Assembly (NCBI GenBank): GCA_029706075.1
Contig: JAINUG010000165.1
Coordinates: 1,995,258 to 2,059,257 of the forward strand
Reading direction: 5' to 3'
From: Aldrovandia affinis
Taxonomy: Eukaryota > Chordata > Actinopteri > Notacanthiformes > Halosauridae
Length of the DNA: 64,000 bases
The position numbers and the translations under genes were made by a program. Shown here one piece after another: positions 10,583 to 54,635 of the stretch. How positions within the stretch are numbered: position 1 is the first letter of the stretch; the number at the start of each line of letters is the position of its first letter. The notes below the pieces were generated by a model that worked only from the letters and a program-made list of their open reading frames with translations, was not told the DNA's origin and searched no databases.

Positions 10583-11844
10583 CTCACTGACATTTTTACA
10601 CACTGCAGTTTGCACATGAAAGCACGCACTCACAGAAAAACGTTTTTTTGCAGCACGCCTCTCGTCGTCCCGCACAGCACGGAAGCATGGAGCTCCCCTC
10701 TGACAAAGAGTGCCTCCTACAGCGCTCTCATTCATTCATTTATTCATTCAGTCATTGGTCATACAAACACAGCTACAATCCCTACAACAAATACACTCAA
10801 AAAATACAAAACCTGAGCAGAAACACCTAGACTTTTTTTTTTTTTTTTTTTTTTAAACGCATAGTTCAGGCTTTTATCAAAATAGGCTAGGACACATTGT
10901 TGAGACACATCTTACTGTGTTGGAATGTATTTACTGTGCTTTTGGACATCGCCGTAGGTCAGAACTCGCATAACAACAGGCAGCTAATAACAGGGTAGGA
11001 AAGGTACCTAAAATAAGCTGTATGTGCATCGGCTCCTCAGCAACTCACTTATCAGATTTTTGTCTACAAGTGGATCACGGGTGCAATGGAAATACAAATA
11101 CGTTCTCCTAAACATTTCAGCACTTTCATAAGCATTCGAAATCTAGCCCAGGCTATACTCAAGCTTGTTGTTTTCACAAAAGCGTTTAAAAAAAAAACCC
11201 CAATGCATTATTTTCATGTGTTTTTAAAGAGAACGATAAGGAATTTTCATCAGAGGGTGTGTGTGTGACTGTGGGTGCTGTTGAAAGATTGGTAAAATAT
11301 CAGAATAACCTGACAATGGCAATTCTCCCAACGGGCGACACTCCCAACGATAAAAACTATTTAACGCCCAGACGTGGACAAATGGCTGGGTGGTACCTAA
11401 TTTCCATAAACAATTTGTCACGTCTGAGTAACGGCACTCCACCCGCAACACACGCTTCCACCGCGCTACGTCCACGTATACAGATGACAGCGCAGTTTTA
11501 AACATCCAACGCAAATCACTTTCTTTTCCACAGTGACGCAGAGAGCACCGGCTCTGTAGCGGAATTCTTACACGGACACTAAACAGAAACGAGCGAGCAG
11601 TCTGAAGTAGGTGCGAGGGTACCCTGTGAGGGCGGGGGGGGTGTTGCCACAGCACTGTCCGAGCATGGAAATGAGCTGCCAGACAAAAAAGCGTTCTCGG
11701 CCCAGTGGCTCCCCAGAATCCAGCCCAGCCCCCAGGTTTGGCTCGCACCCGAAAAAAACTCAAGGGAAACGCAGGGAAACGGGGGAATGTGGAGAAAACT
11801 CTCCTCGCGAGAGAGCGGGCTGGCCATCAACATCTTCCTCGTGT

Positions 11845-11945
11845 GACGGAGTTGGTTTTGCCCGCAGCGAGTTTCGAACCGAGGGTCTCGACACGACAAG
11901 AGAGCAATTTAGTCCGCTGAGCTAAAGACTCAAGTCTCTAACTCG
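11845..11945 (-). mobile_element. tRNA-derived SINE, family F (head)
   Basis: On the minus strand TTTAGCTCAGCGGACTAAAT gives an A-box-like block and GGTTCGAAACTCGC a B box. A second copy lies at 63445-63610. Confidence 0.6.
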
Positions 11946-11984
11946 GGGAACTAATCACACTTAAAAAATAAAATAATAATAATT

Positions 11985-12421
11985 TTCCTTTTTTTTCTCC
12001 CAATTTGGTAGCCAATTACCCATGTGCTTAGTTCAGTACCCCTACCCCTTAGTTTAAGTCACATTTTAAGCATTTAGCATACGCTCTTATCCAGAGTGAC
12101 TTACAAGATGTGCATTATTATTAATATATGGTAAGAACAATCATAGTTAGTCCTGTGACCGGCAGTGACAATGGCGAAGCGCTGCCTAATCCGAGACAAC
12201 ACTCGTTGCGCCGTCGTCGACTGTAATTCCGGCACCCCAGAACCACTCCTGTGCGCAGGGGCTGTGTGTGTCGGTTTCCCGCCCCCTCCCTGGGGCGGAC
12301 AGCCAATCGCCACCCCGATGGCACTCCCGGCCAGAGCCGACTCTGGCGAGACGGGGATTCGAACCCCGGTCGCCGCGGCCAGCGTCAGACGTTAAAACCA
12401 CTAGACCGCGCGGGAGGCCCC
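11985..12421 (-). mobile_element. SINE family E, with an L2 tail piece inside
   Basis: The minus strand has the head GCCTCCCGCGCGGTCTAGTG and the B box GGGGTTCGAATCCCCG, very like tRNA-Glu, followed by the CGGGAGTGCCA body. The element is split near its 3' end by an L2-type tail at about 12056-12125; the terminal motif complement CCAATTTGGTAGCCAATTAC lies beyond it. Confidence 0.8.
12056..12125 (-). mobile_element. L2-type LINE or SINE tail, nested
   Basis: It contains the complement of the GGATA-loop stem (CTCTTATCCAGAGTGACTTA) and sits inside the family E SINE at 11985-12421, so it was inserted later. Confidence 0.65.
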
Positions 12422-12639
12422 TAATCACACTCTTATCCACGTCACTTTCTGTAGCGGATGCTCACGAACCAAAGCATCACCGATACACTCACATACATTC
12501 CACAAGGAGGCCACCTAGAAAGAGACAGTCTAACTACAAGCAGATACCACTTATTTAACAGACACAGGCTGGACCAATAACTGCACCTTTAGGGGGGGAT
12601 GTTTCAAAGTGGGGGGTTGCTGCACCTTTGCAACCTTAG

Positions 12640-12910
12640 GGGTAGCAGTGGCTCAGTGGTTAGCGACACGGGCTGGCAAGTGGAGGGTTGCTGGTTCAAA
12701 TCCCAGGAAGGCCAAATGAAAAAACAATGAACTGGAAACCGGAGAGAGGCTAGTTCACTTCCTGCTGGAGTGCCCTTGAGCAAGGCACTGAACCCCTAAA
12801 ACTGCTCCAGGGGCGCCGTGCTATGGCTGACCCTGCGCTCAGACCTCTCTTAGGAGAGAGATGTGAAAAGACGCATTCAAATTACCTTGCGTGTAACATG
12901 CTAAATAAAG
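12640..12910 (+). mobile_element. SINE family C, fuller copy
   Basis: It begins GGTAGCAGTGGCTCAGTGGT, has the B-box-like GGTTCAAATCCC, then AAACAATGAACTGGAAACCG, GGCTGACCCTGCGCTCAGAC and a 3' end at CTAAATAAAG. Confidence 0.75.
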
Positions 12911-13289
12911 AATATTCGATTTCTAGTGTCTTAGGGGAGAAAAGGCTGGGCCTCTCTCGCTCTCTCTCTCTCTCGCTCTCGCTCTCTAGCCAACTCCACC
13001 TTCAACACTCACACAGCCTGGAGCAAATGTGATGACATCACCATCGTTAAAGAGTAGAAGAAAAATAAGATCGATACTCGCTTACGCCTGTGGCTTGGGC
13101 TTTCTCAAACTGAGGGCAGCATTCAGGAGACAGACAGGCAGACTAGAGGAGCCGGGGGAGCTGGAGCTGGAGCCTGAGGCCTGCTGTCTGTAGAGTAAAG
13201 GTGCGTATCTAGGAAACATCCACGGCTCAACGTCATTTCAGAACCATTCAGTTCACCTTTTCATGCCAAATTGTTTTCCTCTGTGCGGC

Positions 13290-13610
13290 CGGAGTTGGAT
13301 TCCACCGGCGGCGACAGTTTCGGCTCTGGCGGGAGTGCCACAAGGGGCCGGCTGTCCGCCCCAGGAAGGGGAGCCGATATGAGATCGCTGCGTATAGGAG
13401 TGGCTCTGGAGTACCAGAGCTATGGTCAACGGCTTGGCGAGTGCCGGCTCGGAGGAGGCGGTACATCGCCTTTGTCACTGCCGGTCTCAGGGCTACGGCA
13501 GCGAACACACAATACGAGGGGGTGGAATTGACATGAAAAAGAGAGGGTGTGATTGGCTACTAAATTGGGAAAAAATGGCATCAAATCAGAAACTAATTCT
13601 AAAAATAAAT
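13290..13610 (+). mobile_element. SINE family E, head decayed
   Basis: It has GGCTGTCCGCCCCAGGAAGG, the GGAGGAGGCGGTACATCGCC segment and the tail GATTGGCTACTAAATTGGGA. The tRNA-Glu-like head is only partly readable. Confidence 0.75.
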
Positions 13611-13698
13611 TTTAAAAACCTGGTACACAGCACATGATTCTCTCTCCGATCCGGCGCTTGCAGTTTCCAAGCATTCCAAAGGACTCACTGGATATCAC

Positions 13699-13905
13699 AT
13701 TTACATTGACATTTTAGACATTTAGCAGACACGCTTATCCAGAGCGACTTGCACAGCTTACATTTCTTTACGTACAATCTTTTACTGAAGCAATTCAGGT
13801 TAAGTACCTTTGCTCAAGGGTACAACGGCAGTGCCCCACCTGGGAATCGAACCTGCGACCTCTCAGTTACAAGTCCAGCTCCCCCCTAACCGTTACAGTA
13901 GGTGA
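13699..13905 (-). mobile_element. SINE family A
   Basis: The complemented tail (TTATCCAGAGCGACTTGCAC) is at the left and the complemented B box (ACCTGGGAATCGAACCTGCG) at the right. Confidence 0.85.
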
Positions 13906-14611
13906 GTATCGCCTTTCAGAGGCCAGGGCGGACAACCAACCTCCAATGAAAGACGAAGGACTATGAAATGATCGCCACCAGCAGGGATTCGCCAGACAAT
14001 GACAAATAACCGTTCATTAAAATGTGCTGCACCAGAAAAAACTAACGGCTATTCTCTGTAAACGTTCTAAACGTTATGTCATCCCTACCCGGGAAATGGA
14101 AGTCAAGCAGAAGGTGGAGAATTTATAGGCCTGTGGCATTGATGTAAGGGTTTATTTAAAGTTGAACAGGGCTTAATAGACACACTGTGGCTTTCTTTGT
14201 CATATTGTTAGCTAATCATAATGAAGCTTGGGTGATTTTTTTATTTTCTAATTATCTTTTTTTTTTTTTTTACAATTATTTTAATTTATTAATGAGATTT
14301 TTAATGATGTTTGCGTTTCATAATCCAAATGGTTCCTACGTTTATTAACAAGACGTCGCACACCCAGGTGCCATTTCTTTAAAATAGCTTTAACAGCAAG
14401 GAACAAACGATCCGGATATATAGCATATATATTTTAATTAAGTTTCACAGATCCCTCCACCTTCTCAATTCAACAGACCTTTTAAACGGATTGGAGACTC
14501 TAAACATTCTGAAGTGTAAGGGTTTGTGCTTGAGCCGTTCCGCCCGGATACCAGACGGAGCCGGGAGGAGTTTGTCTGCTCTTCAATCCTGACGTCTTTC
14601 AACAGCTAATC

Positions 14612-15169
14612 CAGCGGTTCTCAAACTCAGTCCTGGGGACCCACTGTGTATGCTGGATTTTGTTACAGCCATAATGGCAAACTATGAATTGCAACTAGCT
14701 GTTAGTTGTTTTTAATTCGATACTTCATTTCTATTAAAGCATGATTTACTCTCCACACTATGTCAGAAATAGATATGCATGCCATGAACATGTTCACATC
14801 CCAGGACTTTTAAATCAGTCAGATCAACTAATGCTCTCATTTTCTGTAATGTGCTACATGTCACGTGATTCCTTTAGAAAGAGGTTACCTTTTTTAATTG
14901 ATTTAATTATAGACTGGCAGGTGAAAACAGTGGGGGCCTAACTGTTTGAAGTGTGAACACCTGGTCACTGAAAGTAAAATGAAGAGTTCTATAACAGAGC
15001 AACTGGCAACGAGCCAAACCTGAGTTTTGTTCATTGCGTTAAAATAAGTTTTAAGCAAAACATTACAGTAAAACACACGTTTTTAACAACCTTAATTGAT
15101 CAAGAAATTGGCAGTAACAAAAACCATCATACACAGTGGGGTCCCCAGGACCGTGGTTGGGAACCACTG
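14612..15169. mobile_element. hAT-like non-autonomous element
   Basis: Termini are CAGCGGTTCTCAAACTCAGT on the left and, as its reverse complement, CAGTGGTTCCCAACCACGGT on the right. The flanks AGCTAATC (14604-14611) and GGCTAATC (15170-15177) match at 7 of 8 bases. The 558 bp body has no transposase. Confidence 0.8.
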
Positions 15170-15247
15170 GGCTAATCGATTACGTCAGCGTCCAGTCTTG
15201 TGGAAACATCATTTATCACCCCATATATATTGAATATTGGAATATAG

Positions 15248-15473
15248 GCGACAGTGTGGTATAATGGTTAGGGAACTGGGCTTGTAACGTTAAGGTTGCA
15301 GGTTCAATCCCCAGGTGGGACACTGCCGTTGTACCCTTGAGCTAAAGGTACTTAACCTGAATTGCTTCAGTTAATATCCAGCTGTATAAATGGATTGTAA
15401 ATAAATGTAAACTGTAAGTCGCTCTGGATAAGAGCGTCTGCTAAATGCCTAAAATGTAATGTAATGTAAAGCA
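15248..15473 (+). mobile_element. SINE family A, full length
   Basis: The head CAGTGTGGTATAATGGTTAG carries the A box and GCAGGTTCAATCCCCAGG the B box. The body includes CCAGCTGTATAAATGG and the tail GTCGCTCTGGATAAGAGCGT. Confidence 0.9.
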
Positions 15474-15782
15474 TGTTAGTAACTGTGTAGGGCAGCATGG
15501 CCACTTGTGGTTGGCGCCGCATGGCACTGTATTGCAGGGTCCTGGGACAGCAACGCAACACAATTCACCATTTGACAGGTCATGTGATCCATCACCTCCT
15601 GGCCTCTCGACTCTACAGTATATCCAGCTGTTGTGGGCGTCCCTTTCACCGGGGCGAAAATCGGCACAAGATTTCTAAGTCACGCAGTCTGTAGTGCACA
15701 CAAGGCCTAATAGTGCTTTCCTTGTGTGCTGGGTAAATGAGTATGCAAATCAGGGTTGTGGATTATAATGAACGGACTGGGG

Positions 15783-16160
15783 GCCTGTGATAGCGTAGCG
15801 GTGTAACGCACCCGTATTTGGCTGGTTCTTTGCGAGTGTGAGTTGCCTATCACGGTCGCGGTTCGAAACCCGACTGTAGTAGACCGGCTCTGGTGCGGAG
15901 CCCCGATCGGGGGCGGCGTTTGGCTGTCCGCCCCAGAGGGAGGGAGGGGAGAGGAGCCAGCACAAATTTGCCGTGAAGCACGCAAGGGTGACTCAAGAAC
16001 GTGCGTGGGCGAATTCTGTCTCGAAAGAAGCAGAGTTCGCTGCCCTCTGAGAATTAGATTGCCTGGTAGAGACGGGCGGCGAGTTTGTGTGGGGAAGGCA
16101 AATCGAAATAAATAGAGGGTATAATTGGCCATTAACTGGGAGAAAAATGGGGAAACAAAT
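15783..16160 (+). mobile_element. SINE family D, full length
   Basis: The head ATAGCGTAGCGGTGTAACGC is followed by GTCGCGGTTCGAAACCCG, GGCGTTTGGCTGTCCGCCCC and a tail around TATAATTGGCCATTAACTGG. Confidence 0.85.
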
Positions 16161-16778
16161 TTACAAGAGAATGAACAGACAACAGTGAGGCATTAAATGA
16201 AGCCTGGCATTCTTGGTAAAAAAACCAAATAGATTCCCTTTACATTTCTACACTTACACCAGCCCAAGCCCTGGTGTCCGCCCACCCAATTACTGCCAAT
16301 GGGACCGGTTTGGTTGTTGTGGACCAGGCAGGAGGACTCTGGTTACCAGGTAAATACACAATCCTGTCAGCAAAGACGTCTGCGTGCAGGAAGTTGAAGA
16401 CTCAACAGGAAGCGTCTATACTTCACACCCTTTTCGTTGCTGCAGATTTGCAGATTGCAAATTTACGTGGAAAAGTTCTACGTTTCTTTCCAGTGTTTTT
16501 ACATCTATTCAAACTTCACTTTACACGGCCCCTTGATAAGGAATGACGGCTCTCATTTTTTAAGTAAACGCACCAACCAACTGCATTCGCAACGCACAGA
16601 CTTCACACGCGATCAGTCAACTGCCTGAACTGAACGCATCCATTTGAGAGGAAATTATTATTTTGTACATTTTGCAAGTCCCATGTTGTAGCCATTATCA
16701 CCTGTCGCCTGTGGGTATTAGGGTGAAAATGGTCCAACACACTGCAAATAGCTCGCTTACTATTCTGGTACTATACTG

Positions 16779-17015
16779 GTTCTGTGTATCTCAGTAGGTA
16801 GAGCGTGGCATTGGCAACGCTTAGGTTGTTGGTTTGATTCCCACAGGGACCACAGAGACTAAAAAATGTAAGCACACGCGCACACGCACACACAGACACA
16901 GTCACACAGACACAGTCACACAGTCACACAGACACAGTTGCACACAGACACGCACACAGTCACAGTCACAGACACACACAGTCACACAGACACAGTCACA
17001 CACAGACACACAACA
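16779..17015 (+). mobile_element. SINE family B head running into a CA/CAGT repeat
   Basis: GTGTATCTCAGTAGGTAGAG (A box) and GTTGGTTTGATTCCCACAGG (B box) form the family B head. From about 16870 the usual body is replaced by a CACACAGTCACAGACA-type microsatellite. Confidence 0.75.
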
Positions 17016-17864
17016 CTCTTTGGCTGAGGAGAGAGAATATGTTATCAGTACCCGACTTGAGATAGTGTCTCTCTGCTCCACACAATCCTTTGCTTTTTTT
17101 ATCTTCCAACCAGCTATATAGTTATTTATTTAGTTAATCAATTACATCACATGGCTGAATGGTCTCATTGCTGCAGTATTTACAAGCGGTCTCCTTGTCA
17201 CGATAAATCACAGTTCTGACAAAAAATACAATTCATACAAAATGTCAGAAAAGATCACTGGATAAACAATTTCTTTTCAGAAAGCGGGCCAACAGATTTC
17301 CGGGCCATAACTGGATCTGCGTCAGACTGGAGGGGAGAAAGCAGCTCTTCGCGATGAAGGAAAACAGGAGCAACTTGGGGTGGGTTTCTGGCATGGTGTG
17401 TCTGGACAAGGAAGTGAAACTTCCACAACACTACTCGGATGCGATAAAGTTGTTAACAGAAGGCTCACCACACACACACACTCCACAAGTTCACACGCAA
17501 TCCAACGAGCAAGAACCGGAAAACGATCGGACCAGCAAACAAGAGACAAACAAGAGAAACAAGGTGGCCGTCTACTCCCTTTGACGGTGGATTTGGCGTC
17601 TGAGCGATATCTCCTGCTCAGGCTAGCCAGCTGAATCACGTCCCACGTCATTTGCAAAGGAAAAAAACCCTATCGTGCGAGCGAGAGGAAGTGCTGATAA
17701 GAGCTCATCCATTTTATCCGTCTCCCTATTCAAGGTAAGCGAGAAGGAGGAGGAGCGTGGGTGCTCCCACATCCCATCATGCAACACAAGCGACCCTGAT
17801 AGATAAGCGTACTGATGCCGAGCACAGGCCCTCGAGCAACACTCAACGCAAGCCACACACCTTT

Positions 17865-17975
17865 TTATTTATTTTTTATTTAACCAATCTTTAACCTGGC
17901 AAGTTCATTGAGAACAAATTCTCATTCACAACAACAACGGCCTAGGCCAAACCACAGCGAAAACATAATAAAATT
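17865..17975. repeat. dispersed repeat fragment, class uncertain
   Basis: It contains AGTTCATTGAGAACAAATTC and TCATTCACAAC, a motif common as a dispersed repeat in fish genomes. I cannot place it in a class from sequence alone. Confidence 0.4.
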
Positions 17976-18424
17976 GGACAAAGAGGAGCGGTCTCTCCTG
18001 AAACAAACCTGAGGCAGAACATCGGGTCCATTTTATCTGGGGGCAGGACTATGTTCCTGGCCCAGCGATAAGACAAGGCCATTAAGGCATCGAGTCATTC
18101 TCGGGGGGGTTTATTACGATGTTAGGCCTTATTCTCCAGACTACCAAGGCAGCCCTAATGGCCTCGAAGAAAGGGCCATGCCAGAGGGCAGTTCCTGGTG
18201 ACACAATGAGCAGCACATTCTTTGGGCGCTGGCTTACGTAAGGCAGAGTGTCTTGTTCCTCTTCCTGAAAGTAAAGGATCACAGATGACCACTTGTGCAA
18301 ACCGCCCGTTTCCTGTATGGTGGGGGGGAAAAGCGGTCATCTCGCACAGCAAGACGTCAGTGTGGCAGGGTGCCAGGCCCCCAGGCCCCCCCTCCCGCCC
18401 TGCGCACATGCGGTCTGTGCGCTC

Positions 18425-18547
18425 ACGCACGTGCGCACGTACTCACACACGCACACAAGCACACACACACATGCACGTACTCACACACGCACACAAGCAC
18501 ACACGTACTCACACATACACGCAGGCACACAAGCATGGACACATGCG

Positions 18548-18603
<56 letters not shown>

Positions 18604-18610
18604 TACCACA

Positions 18611-18650
<40 letters not shown>

Positions 18651-18657
18651 TACCACA

Positions 18658-18690
<33 letters not shown>
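18425..18690. repeat. CA-rich microsatellite
   Basis: Compound (CA)n with interspersed CG, TACATACCACAGA and CACGTACTCA variants. It generates long Thr-His open frames that are not genes. Confidence 0.95.
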
Positions 18691-18691
<1 letters not shown>

Positions 18692-19047
18692 AGAACCTGG
18701 AGCTGAATCAACGTTTCTCCGCTCTTAAAGGGGGGAAAACGAAGCAGGCTGGGGCATGCGGTTAAACGAGGAATCAGGAAGCGAAAAGGCGACAACTACA
18801 AAAAGAACACTCCGGCATAACTGCGCACTTCCCATGCGCCATGGCAACCTGGGAAATGCATTACCACAATAAAGAGCAGGGAAGTTCTGCCAAGACAGAG
18901 GAGGAGTCTGTTTCGAAAAGGGGGCGTGGAGAACAGCGTACGCTGACCTTCTCAAGCAAGGTCACGAGATGACAGACTGCCACGCACCTATGTGACTGGC
19001 CATTCATTTCAGCAGCGACGTGGAAGACAAACACACCGAGGCTTACG

Positions 19048-19160
19048 TTTACATTTTTACATTTACAAGCATTTAGCAGACGCTCTTACCCAGAGCGACT
19101 TACAAGATGTGCATTAATACATGGTAGGAACAATCATAGTTCACAGGCTTCATGCAATGG
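19048..19160 (-). mobile_element. L2-type LINE tail
   Basis: Complement of the L2 3' end, with AGCATTTAGCAGACGCTCTT and GACTTACAAGATGTGCATTA. Confidence 0.7.
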
Positions 19161-19285
19161 CCATTGTACAGGGACAAAACCAAACAGTTCCAAGTATTTC
19201 TTTAGTGCAAGGGGACTGAAGGAGCTTTATAAAAGGCAGCGCAGAGTAAAAAGACAAGCACAGTTGACAAACTCCTTTTCAGATA

Positions 19286-19345
19286 TACTGAAAAATGTAC
19301 GCATTCACTACTGTAAGTCGCTCAGGATAAAAGCGTCTGCAAAAT
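19286..19345 (+). mobile_element. SINE family B tail fragment
   Basis: It has CTGAAAAATGTACGCATTCA and CTACTGTAAGTCGCTCAGG with the GGATAAAAGC stem; the head is missing. Confidence 0.7.
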
Positions 19346-19349
19346 GGCA

Positions 19350-19510
19350 TTACATTATAGGCATTTGGCAGACGCTCTTATCCAGAGCGACGTACAACAA
19401 AGTGTTAACCGTAGTCAAGAACAGTTTAGCTGAAAGCCACCCTAGTGGGAAGTACAGTTCCTAGGTGCTAGGAGCAACGACATAGTTAAACTAGGACCCT
19501 GTAGGTAAAT
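19350..19510 (-). mobile_element. second L2-tail subfamily fragment
   Basis: GGCATTTGGCAGACGCTCTT is followed by ACAAAGTGTTAACCGTAGTC and AAACTAGGACCCTGTAGGTA. A near-identical copy lies at 56532-56705 in vcpkmt intron 1, so this is a distinct, fairly young repeat. Confidence 0.7.
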
Positions 19511-20021
19511 CTGGAGCCACATGTTATTATTATATAGAAAGGGGGGGTAACAAAACCATCGCTTTAAACATCTACGCCATGTTCCACAAAACGCTCGTCG
19601 CCTGAGTTTAACCACCGCAAGAATATAGCTAAGGACGAGGACGACGAACGGCTAACCTGACAAAGCAGTAACTGCCATCAATGCTGAGATTCCTAGCTTC
19701 AAAGATAAAAGGAACCGACTGCGGGACGTGAGGAAGCCTACACCTCCATTTTCAAGAACAGAGTAAGCGTGTCTGTCAGTGACAGAGGAGTTCAACTAGC
19801 TGAGAAGTTGTGGCATGCTCCGGGCCCAGACTGTAGCCCTGACGACACCCCACCCCCCCCACCCCCCCCGCGTGCATGGTATGGAAGCCACAGGAAATGG
19901 TACGACAAACATTTTATTTTATTAATAGCATCCTAATCACTCACAGAACAAGAGCTGCACTCTGATGTAAAATCTGTTAGGCCCTTGTTAAAACAATGTG
20001 GTGGCTGGCTGGCTGGTGTGT

Positions 20022-20049
20022 GTGTGTGTTGTGTGGGAGTGTGTGTGTG

Positions 20050-20080
<31 letters not shown>

Positions 20081-20102
20081 CTGGGTGTGTGTGTGGGGGG
20101 TG
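20022..20102. repeat. GT-rich microsatellite
   Basis: Interrupted (GT)n and GGGGGTGT units. Confidence 0.9.
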
Positions 20103-21893
20103 TCAACTAATCAGACTAGCCCAAATCTCCTGAATACAGGCTACATTCTTAACCATATGCTAAACAATAATCCCACTCATGGCTACATTGCATGCCTTTT
20201 GAGTACAGCAGGGAGGTCTGGGAAATCCTATGGCAAAAACCGCACAAGGGGCAATCTGTCTGCCAGGCGGTCAAATTACACTACGGAACGGAGAGAGGGA
20301 GAGGGAGAGGGAGAATGGTTCACGAAACGACAGTTATCAGTCAAACTCTGGCATGTGCGGAGACTCATTAGAAACAGGTTTGCTAACTATTATGGGTGTG
20401 CAGCCGTTCGAAGACGCACAGCAAGGAGGAGGAGGAGGAGGTCGCTGGGTTAACTGAACCTATCCCCCTGAGCCACGTGAATCTCCTTCCAAATGTCTAG
20501 TCGTCAAATAAGCACAAACTGCACGGGCGCGTGGAGTCCAACCCTGTCTTGTTCGAACGCATCCAGATTAATTATTAATATCTGCGAAGGTGGACGGCGT
20601 TGCACTACGGTGCCTGTTTAAAATACGTTTAAGCGATATACGATATTGGCGCACACACACAGTAGCCTACACTGGGTTCTGTAGAGCCCCGTCTATGCAC
20701 GTTCAATAATCGCATATTCCAGAGCAGAGGGTAAATTAAATTAAATTAAACTAAACTAAAGGGTTTATCACGAGCGTTTTTAGCAGCCCCGTGGTTACTT
20801 TACATTGTTACTCGTGTACTGTATTGTTTTGCATTGCATCGTTACTCCCCTCTTGTGTAAAAACCGTGGCTCGAGCCATGACCTCCCTCCCCTAAACTCG
20901 CGCAACGCCAAGTAGCTAACGCGAGCCTAACCGCGATTAACCACGCGGACTGCACTTTACAGCAGCGACGCACGGCTAGCGACCGCGGCTAGCGACATTC
21001 CGCCTAACGTTTCATTAAACACAATTCACCCTGGTGATAAGTGCACCGATTTGACTGTTAATAGCCACGTCTGAGAGAAGGAAGAAAACCCCCTTCCCCC
21101 AAGCGCCTGTGTTTACAGCCACGCCGAGTGGACCTCGGCTTCTCGATAGTGCGCAACATTTTAAGTTAACCAGATTGCTGCCGTTATGAAAAGTGGTCGG
21201 AGAAGCCACCATGCACGCTTAAAAGGGCAACGTTAGCTAGCACGCAGGCTAATCGGCAGAGCAACGACGCAAGGCAGCGACTTCGGCCTCAGGTCTTGAC
21301 AAGGAGAGAGAGCCGCAGATAGCAGGGATTCGGCAAGACCGTACCACCGCTCCCTCCAGAGAGAGACGCAGGCTGGGCCGCAAGCAAACTGGGTCACTTC
21401 GTCTGATTAAAAACCCCCTTACTAAATATTATATAAAATGCCATTCCTTATAACCACACTCTGCATCTCCTCCAAAGGCAAATAGCAGGATTGAAATGGA
21501 TTAAGACGTCTTGGTGGGAGGGGGATCATACACATGCAGACTGCATGAACCACCACCACCGGCGTTGCCATTATTTTTAGGCGAGCTACAGCACCGAGCA
21601 AATGGACGCAACTCGAATAACACACATGCGAGAATTAAGGAGACTTCCTTTAGCCAGCGACCCCTCCAGCTCGATGCTCGCAGCCCGATTTAAACCGCAG
21701 GCCTCTCTTCGGGAAGGGCGAGAGCACCCGCCTCTCCTGAGATCGCAGACGCACACTCGCCTCCCGGTTTTCGGCCACTGCCCGCTGGACAGGCCGCGGG
21801 CTTTCACCACGGTTATCCTCTCGCGCAAACCGTCTACGCCTCGGTTTACAATGAACCGCGGAGTCAAGGGTGTAGAGACGAGACAAAACGTAC

Positions 21894-22230
21894 CTGAAAG
21901 TCTTGTTGTTTAGTGTTACGGTAGGAATCAAATGGCGCAAGCGATGTTTCCCTGCTGTTTCTGGGGTTGCGGGGACCGACTAATGTGTACCCGACAGCGG
22001 CTCTCCTGTGTCCTGCCCGTTTGTGCTCGAGCTTGTTTCGGTTTCGCGGGGGCGGGTCGGCTCGGCTCGGCGCGGCGCGCGGCACAATGAGCGAGGGGGG
22101 AGGTCAGCCGGGAGGGAGGGAGGAGGAGGGGCTGGCGCGAGGGGGCCGGGCTTCTCGCGCTAAAAGGCGGAGCGCGGGTTTCCGCCCAGTGCAGTCGTCC
22201 CTTTCCGTCGCGTCGTTAAGGGAAACGGGC
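21894..22230 (-). promoter_or_regulatory. ktn1: CpG island, inferred ktn1 promoter and 5' UTR exon
   Basis: About 330 bases rich in GC and CpG (GGCTCGGCGCGGCGCGCGGC), with GGGGCGGG boxes near 22050. On the minus strand the island ends in a strong donor, TTTCAG followed by GTACGT (GT at 21892-21893). Mammalian KTN1 starts with a non-coding exon, and the coding exon at 1130-1925 has its acceptor just before the ATG, so this is the natural candidate. It lies under 1 kb downstream of the msh4 stop. Assignment to ktn1 is inference. Confidence 0.5.
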
Positions 22231-22505
22231 AACGAGGGGTACGTGTTTGGTGTTGGGCCGTGAAATAACTCGGGGGGCCCCAATTCAATCAAGTCCTTAC
22301 GTTTTAGTCTGGAATTTTAACAACGCGGTTATATACATACACAGCGGTATTAACATTATTATGAACAGTTGTTAACTTTATTATTAAAATGTAAAAAAAT
22401 AAACAAATAAGGACAAACCTTGCTTGAGGTCAGAATAAAACTGTCTCTAAACCTAGGGCTTAAATATAAAAATAAAACAGGTAGATTTAAAATGTATACA
22501 CAATA

Positions 22506-22511
22506 TTTATT
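22506..22511 (-). terminator. msh4: candidate msh4 polyadenylation signal
   Basis: AATAAA on the minus strand, about 530 bases after the msh4 stop. It is the clearest hexamer in the AT-rich stretch between msh4 and the CpG island; the choice is tentative. Confidence 0.3.
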
Positions 22512-22803
22512 ACAAAATATAAGTGTGTTTTCCATTCATTTTCAATTTGATCCTACTATATAAAATAAACTGAACAACGGAATATATATATATATATATA
22601 GCTATATATATGTATTCATATACACACAAATGCTATTTCTGGCATGTAGGACCACAAGTTCTGCAGACAAATTATATTGAAAATAAGAACCTTATTCATA
22701 TTCATGAAAGAACAAATATTTACATTCATTTTTTTCCACTGACCCAAGACTAACTAACGGTTCAGTGCATCTGAGCAGGTGTGCTATGGCGTCAAGACCA
22801 CTT

Positions 22804-22961
22804 CATTCTTTCTCTCTCTCCCTCTTCTCCCTCTCTCTCTTTCCCTCTCCCTCTCCCTCTCCCTGTCTCTCTCATCCTCCCTTGCTCTCCCTCCCTCTCT
22901 CTCCCTCCCACTCCCTCTCTCTCTCCCTCTCTCTCCCTCCCTCTCTCTCTCTCTCTCTCCC

Positions 22962-22992
<31 letters not shown>

Positions 22993-22996
22993 CCCT
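22804..22996. repeat. CT/CCCT-rich tract in the msh4 3' UTR region
   Basis: About 190 bases of pure pyrimidine on the plus strand, ending 40 bases from the msh4 stop codon. Confidence 0.95.
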
Positions 22997-23036
22997 GACA
23001 GATGGCGTGCGAGCGTTCCGTCTCCGCCCCGGCGGC

Positions 23037-54635
<31,599 letters not shown>

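Larger units (their letters stand above)
1926..21893 (-). other. ktn1: inferred ktn1 intron 1
   Basis: About 20 kb with no recognisable coding exon lies between the CpG-island exon and the first coding exon. It holds SINEs, LINE tails, MITEs and microsatellites, listed separately. In the stretches 3140-3900, 4880-5460, 5990-7390, 10600-11840, 13905-14600, 16160-17860 and 19510-21890 I see nothing beyond simple repeats and unclassified sequence. The intron assignment assumes that the CpG-island donor at 21892-21893 belongs to ktn1. Confidence 0.45.
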
